This document shows, piece after piece, positions 59,185 through 64,000 of a stretch of 64,000 bases of DNA; position 1 is the first letter of the stretch, and each line of letters begins with the position of its first letter. The DNA comes from Komagataella phaffii GS115 (Eukaryota; Ascomycota; Pichiomycetes; Pichiales; Pichiaceae): contig NC_012963.1 in the NCBI RefSeq assembly GCF_000027005.1, forward strand, positions 620,001-684,000, given 5' to 3'. The translations under genes and the position numbers were made by a program. Below the pieces are notes generated by a model. That model saw only the letters and a list, made by a program, of their open reading frames with translations. It searched no databases and was not told where the DNA came from.

Positions 59185-60764
59185 TGCACTTTGACCTTAA
59201 AGGGGCTGATTTAAGGTTATGCCGGGGAAGAAGAAATAGCGCGATGAGCAAAGTCGATGCCTAAAGGAGTGGTTTTGCTACCTCATTTAAGAAGAGAATA
59301 GGACGTGCATCCAGCGATGCGTGCTAGGACAAAGAACCGCACTTGGCGGGTACAAACCTGACGTCATTTCCTGATATTATTGACATTTGAGCTGACCAAT
59401 TAAGGTGCCCATCCACAATAGCCACCTGGATAGCGGAATGCACCCCCATTGAGTTGATCAAACTACCATTTTGCTTATACCTCAAGTTAATGTTGAACTA
59501 CCATTCTTCACATGCTCCTCCTAGATCCCCTGTCCCCTTTCTCCCCCTCTTTCATCCTTTAATTTGCATTTCTTGACGGTCTTCTATCCCTAGAAAGTTT
59601 GGAACGCCTGCTATATGGTTAGGACACGACTGACTAGCTATAAAATTTTTCAGACCAGACTCTTTCTCTTCTTAACGCAAATTTAACAGGCAGACAACAA
59701 CATAGGAAAGAATCACCATATAGGTTGGACTCTTTACAGACGTCCTTGGCCGTTGACCATGGTGGTACAGTTGTCCAAGTTCTACAAGTTTGTCTGAAGA
59801 ATGAAGTTATTGGTCTTGGGTGCAGCTTTCCATCTGTTCGATTTATTCGGCTAAGAGTTTACCATTGTGTGCTCGTATGGGGAAGGGTGCAAGGATCAGT
59901 AATACAGTCGAACCTGGAGTATCTACCATAGTGGGGATACAATGTAGTTTATCTGTTATCTCGATTGTTCCTAATTAAGGTTTTCTTTGATCCTCTTCTA
60001 GTCCACACCTCCTAGATGACATTCGAGCTGCCTGGATTGGATGCCTAGGTTTATTGCCTAGTTCAATACAATTCGTGCGGGCTACAGTAGAAGGCCCTTA
60101 CATAATCCGGAAAGCATGGTCCCCCACCAAATTGAGAGCTTTTTCAGCCTTCACTGGTGGTATCATTTTCGGGAGATAATAAGGTTTCGATTGGGAATTC
60201 CCACCAGAGAACACTATAGAGGGACCAAGCTGATGCTAGCCTGACATCCCCAAAGCACACTTCGTAATTGAAAACCGTTACCTCTAGCACACTGTCCAGA
60301 CTACCCCCGTCAAAAAAACGCTCTTTTTCTCGACTAATTGAGTCTTCAACTCATCCCGTCCTTGCCGAATTACTTGAATTCATTTCACACCTCCGTTGCT
60401 TACGTACTCTCACCGGTCTCCGGTGTACATGGATCCGCTATTGCCAGATATTTCTCATACAACAATCACCAGATCAAGGTCGTGAACGGACCAATGGCAT
60501 CCAGAGCAATCCTGAACAGATAGGGGTCCGGGCTGTATAAAGTGAAATAACGTGACTTGAACCAGCAACTATGTCCCAGTTGTGCTACACTTAACACGCG
60601 ATTACCCCGGAGCTCACCAGGCCTCTTCCCCCTCTCATTGGAACCCTCCTAGCGCTTCGAAATAATGGCTGCGTACTATTTAACTGGTGCCAGTTCCCGC
60701 TGACAATATCCTTTTTCTTCTCCCCTTAGTTCCCCACATATCAATTGAACATATTTTTTACACA
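59185..60764 (+). other. Long intergenic region upstream of FBA1 (1580 bp)
   Basis: The largest gap in the window. It holds a TATAAAA at 59639-59645 followed by a T/C-rich leader, and a short frame from ATG 59759 (MVVQLSKFYKFV, then stop). A pyrimidine-rich acceptor-like stretch (CTCTTCTAG) ends near 60000, and a coding-looking fragment lies at 60338-60523 (separate entry). The part nearest FBA1 is the strong glycolytic promoter. No tRNA, snRNA or long ORF was recognised. Confidence 0.6.
60338..60523 (+). other. Candidate 3' exon of a small unannotated protein
   Basis: An open stretch of about 61 codons ending in TAG at 60521. Its second part uses almost only preferred yeast codons (TCC, GTC, ACC, GCC, AAG, AGA, AAC) and reads FHTSVAYVLSPVSGVHGSAI, then a Tyr/Asn-rich part ending MASRAILNR. 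There is no upstream ATG in frame, so a spliced 5' exon would be required. FHTS is typical of the end of a mitochondrial presequence. It could also be a chance frame or a gene relic. Confidence 0.35.
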
Positions 60765-61850
60765 ATGCCAGATCAATTATCATTTTTAAAGAGAAAGACC
60801 GGTGTCATCGTTGGTGACGATGTCAGAAACCTGTTCCTTCACGCACAGAAGAAGGGCTTCGCCATTCCAGCTATCAACGTCACCTCTTCCTCCACCGCCG
60901 TGGCTGCTTTGGAAGCTGCTAGGGACAACAACTCCCCAATTATTTTGCAAACTTCCCAAGGTGGTGCCGCCTACTTTGCTGGTAAGGGTGTCAAGAACTC
61001 TAACCAGGAGGCTTCCATTGGTGGTGCCGTTGCTGCTGCTCATTACATTCGTTCCGTAGCTCCATTGTATGGAATTCCAGTTATTTTGCACACTGACCAC
61101 TGTGCCAAGAAGCTTTTGCCTTGGTTCGAAGGTTTCTTAGCTGCCGATGAGGCTTACTACAAGGAGCACGGTGAACCTTTGTTCTCTTCCCACATGTTGG
61201 ATCTGTCTGAGGAGTCTGATGACGAGAACATTGCCACTTGTGTCAAGTACTTCAAGAGAATGGCTAAGATGAACCAATGGTTAGAGATGGAGATTGGTAT
61301 CACCGGTGGTGAGGAAGATGGTGTCAACAACGAGAATGCCGACAAGGAATTGCTGTACACCAAGCCAGAGACCGTCTTTGCTGTTCACAAAGCTCTTGCT
61401 CCAATTTCTCCAAACTTCTCCATTGCTGCTGCCTTCGGTAACGTGCACGGTGTTTACAAGCCAGGTAACGTCGTTCTTCGTCCTTCCTTGTTGGGTGACC
61501 ACCAGAAATACGCCAAGGAGCAATTGAAGTCTGAGAGTGACAAACCATTGTTCTTGGTCTTCCACGGTGGATCTGGATCTACCCAAGAAGAGTTTGACAC
61601 CGGTATCCGTAACGGTGTCGTCAAGGTCAACTTGGACACTGACTGTCAGTACGCTTACCTCATTGGTATCCGTGACTACGTCTTGAAGAAGAAGGACTAC
61701 ATCATGTCCCAAGTCGGAAACCCAGAGGGTGACGACAAGCCAAACAAGAAGTACTTCGACCCAAGAGTTTGGGTTCGTGAGGGTGAAAAGACCATGAGTG
61801 CTAGAGTCACCGAGGCTTTGAACATTTTCCACACTGCAAACCAGTTGTAA
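60765..61850 (+). CDS. FBA1: Fructose-1,6-bisphosphate aldolase, class II
   Basis: Zinc-dependent glycolytic aldolase splitting fructose-1,6-bisphosphate. The start at ATG 60765 gives MPDQLSFLKRKTGVIVGDD; a longer frame begins at 60687 but is not conserved. The protein has 361 residues (yeast Fba1 359). Zinc and catalytic residues are visible in LHTDHCAKKLLPW, MEIGITGGEEDGV, FGNVHGVY and FHGGSGS; NLDTDCQYAYL binds the substrate phosphate region. Codon use is extremely biased, as expected for a very abundant enzyme, which also creates long antisense frames. Identification is secure. Confidence 0.98.
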   Translation: MPDQLSFLKRKTGVIVGDDVRNLFLHAQKKGFAIPAINVTSSSTAVAALEAARDNNSPIILQTSQGGAAYFAGKGVKNSNQEASIGGAVAAAHYIRSVAPLYGIPVILHTDHCAKKLLPWFEGFLAADEAYYKEHGEPLFSSHMLDLSEESDDENIATCVKYFKRMAKMNQWLEMEIGITGGEEDGVNNENADKELLYTKPETVFAVHKALAPISPNFSIAAAFGNVHGVYKPGNVVLRPSLLGDHQKYAKEQLKSESDKPLFLVFHGGSGSTQEEFDTGIRNGVVKVNLDTDCQYAYLIGIRDYVLKKKDYIMSQVGNPEGDDKPNKKYFDPRVWVREGEKTMSARVTEALNIFHTANQL

Positions 61851-62103
61851 GTAGTAGTAGTAGTAGCAGAGTATCTACAGTGGTGTGTATAATGTATATG
61901 AGTGTACTTACCAACCAAATTCCGTTTAGTATTTCGTCGACGATGATGTAGTACGAGTCCTTCGCGAATCCGTTACTCTCAAGACGGGGAAAAAAAACGA
62001 CGAAAATGACCAACTTACTCAACTAAGCAAACCTCAAGAAACATAACACTTTGTTGTGAGACAGTAATAAAAAGCTCACAGCGTACACATCACCACTCAT
62101 ATA

Positions 62104-64000
62104 ATGTCAGAGAGAAGCAGCAAGAAAGGCCCTAAAGGCGGCGCGAAGCGTTCGTCACAGGGCTCCTCTCAGGGGCTGGAAAGCACTAAACTGGCCACTT
62201 TGACCGAATTGTTCCCAGATTGGACGGCACAAGACTTGGAGCCTGTGCTGGAGGAATATCCAGATGAAGACCTCAATGTGATTATAGAAAACATTATCAG
62301 CGGAAAAATAAACAAATGGACTGATCCATCAGCTAAGAAGGAGAAGAAAAAGAGAGAAGAATCCTTTAATGCAAGTGAAGAATTATCAACTCCCTCTTAT
62401 CACCAAACACCTAACAGCGCAAAGAAAGAGTATCCTAAGAAAGAAGTTAAGGCTAAATCCAAGAAGTCTCAACCGCGTTCTACGACATCCACGACTACTG
62501 CATCTACTAAAGCTCAACTGACGCCATCGTCTAATCCAAGCACAAAAAGTTCATGGGCGGCTGCTCTACATCAGAAACAAGAGGATAAACCTTCTTCAAC
62601 CGTAACTCCCACTACTGAAACCGAAACTCCAAATGGCGAAAACGCATCTCAGTCTCCAGTTGCCGAGACAAAGTCTGAACAAGAAGAGTCTTTTGCCCCC
62701 GCCGCAGTTGTTGAAACTTCCGCTAAACCAAAGTCTTGGGCTGCTATGGTCGCTCAATCTGCTAAACCCAAGAAGAAGATTTTGAAAAGACCTGAACAAG
62801 CTGCAAAGCCCTCTAGCAACGAGGAATTGTCGCAACAAAATGGGGAAATTCAGGACGAGCAACAATCTTTGCAAACTCAAGCAGAAACCCAAGCTGAGCA
62901 ACCTATTCAGTCCATTGAGCTTCAGCAGACCAATGAACAAATCTCACAACAAGAGCAGAAACCTGTTCAGGAGCCTAAGCCTTTGGAGAGAAAGCAACAG
63001 CAACAACAACAACAACAACCTGTTGTTCTACCATCTGCTGTAAACTTGGATTCTATTGGAGGAATTTCATTTGGTTCCCTATCTTTGAATGAAAAAGAGG
63101 CCAGTTCTGCTCAGCAAGCTCAGCAGGCAAGCCAACCCACTTCTCAAGTGCAAGCACAGACCCAAAATCAACAGTACCAACGTTATGAAAACCAGTATTA
63201 CAACAATAACCGTCAGTTCTACCAAGATGGAAAGCAGGTCAACTATGATTCCTTTGTTCGTCAACAGCAACAACAGCAGCAGCATCAACAACAACAATAC
63301 TGGGCCCATCCACAGGCTCAAGCTCAAGGTGTTGCCTCTGCTGGTGGTTCAGATTTAAACAGTGCCTCACCAGCTGCCAGCAACGCTCTGCCTCAAGGCC
63401 AACCCCAGGGAACTCCATCTGCATCTAATGCCAACCCTGTTAACGCATACAACAACCCTCAGTTCTACACTCCATACGTATACTACCCATATGGTCAGTA
63501 CTACCAAAACCCTCAACTTTACTCTGGTTACATGGGCTATGGAGCTGGACAGCCTCAGACTCAGCCTCATCAGCCACAAGTACCCCCAACTGCTAGTCCA
63601 TCCCAGCAGACTCAGCAAGTGCAACCAACTTCAGGCCAGGTTCCAAACCAGCAACTAGCCGGGTTTCAAGGCTACCAGCAGCCTTATCAACAAGCATACC
63701 TGAACAAAAATGGATACCCTCTGTACCAGCAGTACCCTCAGCAGCAACAGCAGCAGGTGGGTGGTCAAGGTCAATCTCAGCCACAAGGTAAGGAAGTTGA
63801 GGAGCCCAAGCCTCAACAGCAAGGCCAACAGGCTGGTCAGCACCAGGGTCAGCAGGCCCAGTTACCTCAACAGTACCCTGGCCACCCAGGTCAGTACTTT
63901 GGACAACAGGCTCTTGGTGCCCAGCAGACTCCTTACACTGAATACCCGGTGTATCCTAACAGTAATGACTACAATAACACCAATGCTAAAGGGTGGATTT
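62104..64000 (+). CDS. DEF1: RNA polymerase II degradation factor Def1 (3' end outside window)
   Basis: Scaffold that recruits ubiquitin ligases to stalled RNA polymerase II. ATG 62104 begins MSERSSKKGPKGG. A CUE-type ubiquitin-binding domain follows at about residues 30-75 (LATLTELFPDWTAQDLEPVLEEYPDEDL), matching TLTELFPDWTSDDL of yeast Def1. Two short KSSWAAALHQK / KSWAAMVAQSAK motifs also match. From about residue 290 the protein is Gln-rich with Pro, Tyr, Ala and Asn, prion-like, and stays open to the right edge at 632 residues (yeast total 738). In yeast the Gln-rich end is removed by the proteasome to send Def1 to the nucleus. About 250 bp separate it from FBA1. Confidence 0.95.
   Translation, partial: MSERSSKKGPKGGAKRSSQGSSQGLESTKLATLTELFPDWTAQDLEPVLEEYPDEDLNVIIENIISGKINKWTDPSAKKEKKKREESFNASEELSTPSYHQTPNSAKKEYPKKEVKAKSKKSQPRSTTSTTTASTKAQLTPSSNPSTKSSWAAALHQKQEDKPSSTVTPTTETETPNGENASQSPVAETKSEQEESFAPAAVVETSAKPKSWAAMVAQSAKPKKKILKRPEQAAKPSSNEELSQQNGEIQDEQQSLQTQAETQAEQPIQSIELQQTNEQISQQEQKPVQEPKPLERKQQQQQQQQPVVLPSAVNLDSIGGISFGSLSLNEKEASSAQQAQQASQPTSQVQAQTQNQQYQRYENQYYNNNRQFYQDGKQVNYDSFVRQQQQQQQHQQQQYWAHPQAQAQGVASAGGSDLNSASPAASNALPQGQPQGTPSASNANPVNAYNNPQFYTPYVYYPYGQYYQNPQLYSGYMGYGAGQPQTQPHQPQVPPTASPSQQTQQVQPTSGQVPNQQLAGFQGYQQPYQQAYLNKNGYPLYQQYPQQQQQQVGGQGQSQPQGKEVEEPKPQQQGQQAGQHQGQQAQLPQQYPGHPGQYFGQQALGAQQTPYTEYPVYPNSNDYNNTNAKGWI
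62995..63018 (+). repeat. Poly-Gln codon run in DEF1 (8 Gln)
   Basis: CAA CAG followed by six CAA codons in frame. A second CAA/CAG-rich run lies at 63262-63297, broken by one His codon. Both are candidates for length variation. Confidence 0.9.

Noticed and set aside
61281..61832. 183-codon frame antisense to FBA1
   Set aside because: It mirrors the strongly biased codons of FBA1, has no recognisable domain and would lie wholly inside an essential gene.
1..64000. Mobile elements, viral remnants, CRISPR arrays, rRNA
   Set aside because: No reverse transcriptase, integrase or transposase frames, no long terminal repeats, no spaced direct repeats and no rRNA-like sequence were seen.

Overview
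The window is a dense stretch of nuclear chromosome from an ascomycete yeast. It carries about 37 protein genes on both strands, mostly with short intergenic gaps and tail-to-tail neighbours only tens of bases apart. The few introns are short with GT..AG ends, and two of them carry an exact TACTAAC branch site. CTG is read as leucine at a conserved position (29170-29172, in the LLQEPGSY motif of RPT6), so this is not a CTG-serine yeast. The gene set and the FBA1 sequence fit a methylotrophic yeast such as Komagataella (Pichia) best. That species call is inference from recollection, not a database result.

Layout. 1-5.5 kb: a DOA4-like deubiquitinase cut by the left edge, a RING-PHD protein (ASR1-like) and a kelch-repeat protein. 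5.7-15.1 kb: a mitochondrial-type gene with a broken frame, then GPI12, TFC3 (TFIIIC), IMP4 and mitochondrial lysyl-tRNA synthetase MSK1. 15.3-24.4 kb: SEC23 and LAT1 (each with a 5' intron), RNH201, the LAMMER kinase KNS1 and an unrecognised membrane protein. 24.7-32.3 kb: eIF4G, a small Cys-rich membrane protein, the proteasome ATPase RPT6 (frame broken near its N-terminus) and a UFD1-domain zinc-finger protein. 32.6-44.8 kb: ZAP1, an SPS1-like kinase, NUG1, SUA7, the SF3b p14 subunit, HAS1, FOL2 and YND1. 45-49.4 kb: a U4 snRNA gene, TMA20, IST3 with a 5-nt first exon, two tRNA-Gln(UUG) genes and UTP8. 49.8-59.2 kb: an M24 prolidase, PCM1, LCL3, GUP1, an unknown single-pass protein, a steryl-ester-type lipase and a membrane-anchored EEP-fold hydrolase. 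59.2-64 kb: a 1.6-kb gap with a coding-looking fragment, FBA1, and DEF1 cut by the right edge.

No mobile elements, viral remnants, CRISPR arrays or secondary-metabolite clusters were seen. Genes are housekeeping and not arranged in operons, but some neighbours share a theme: RPT6 faces a UFD1-domain gene, and three splicing components (p14, U4 RNA, Ist3) lie within 7.3 kb.

The most notable oddities are three single-base disruptions of conserved genes. Two +1 frame breaks (RPT6 and the 5.7-7.4 kb gene) can both be explained by one extra A in an A6 run. One tRNA-Gln copy has an extra base in its T-loop and B box. These may be assembly errors or real variation and should be resolved first. The U4 snRNA and the spliced starts of IST3, SEC23 and LAT1 are easy to miss by ORF-based annotation.
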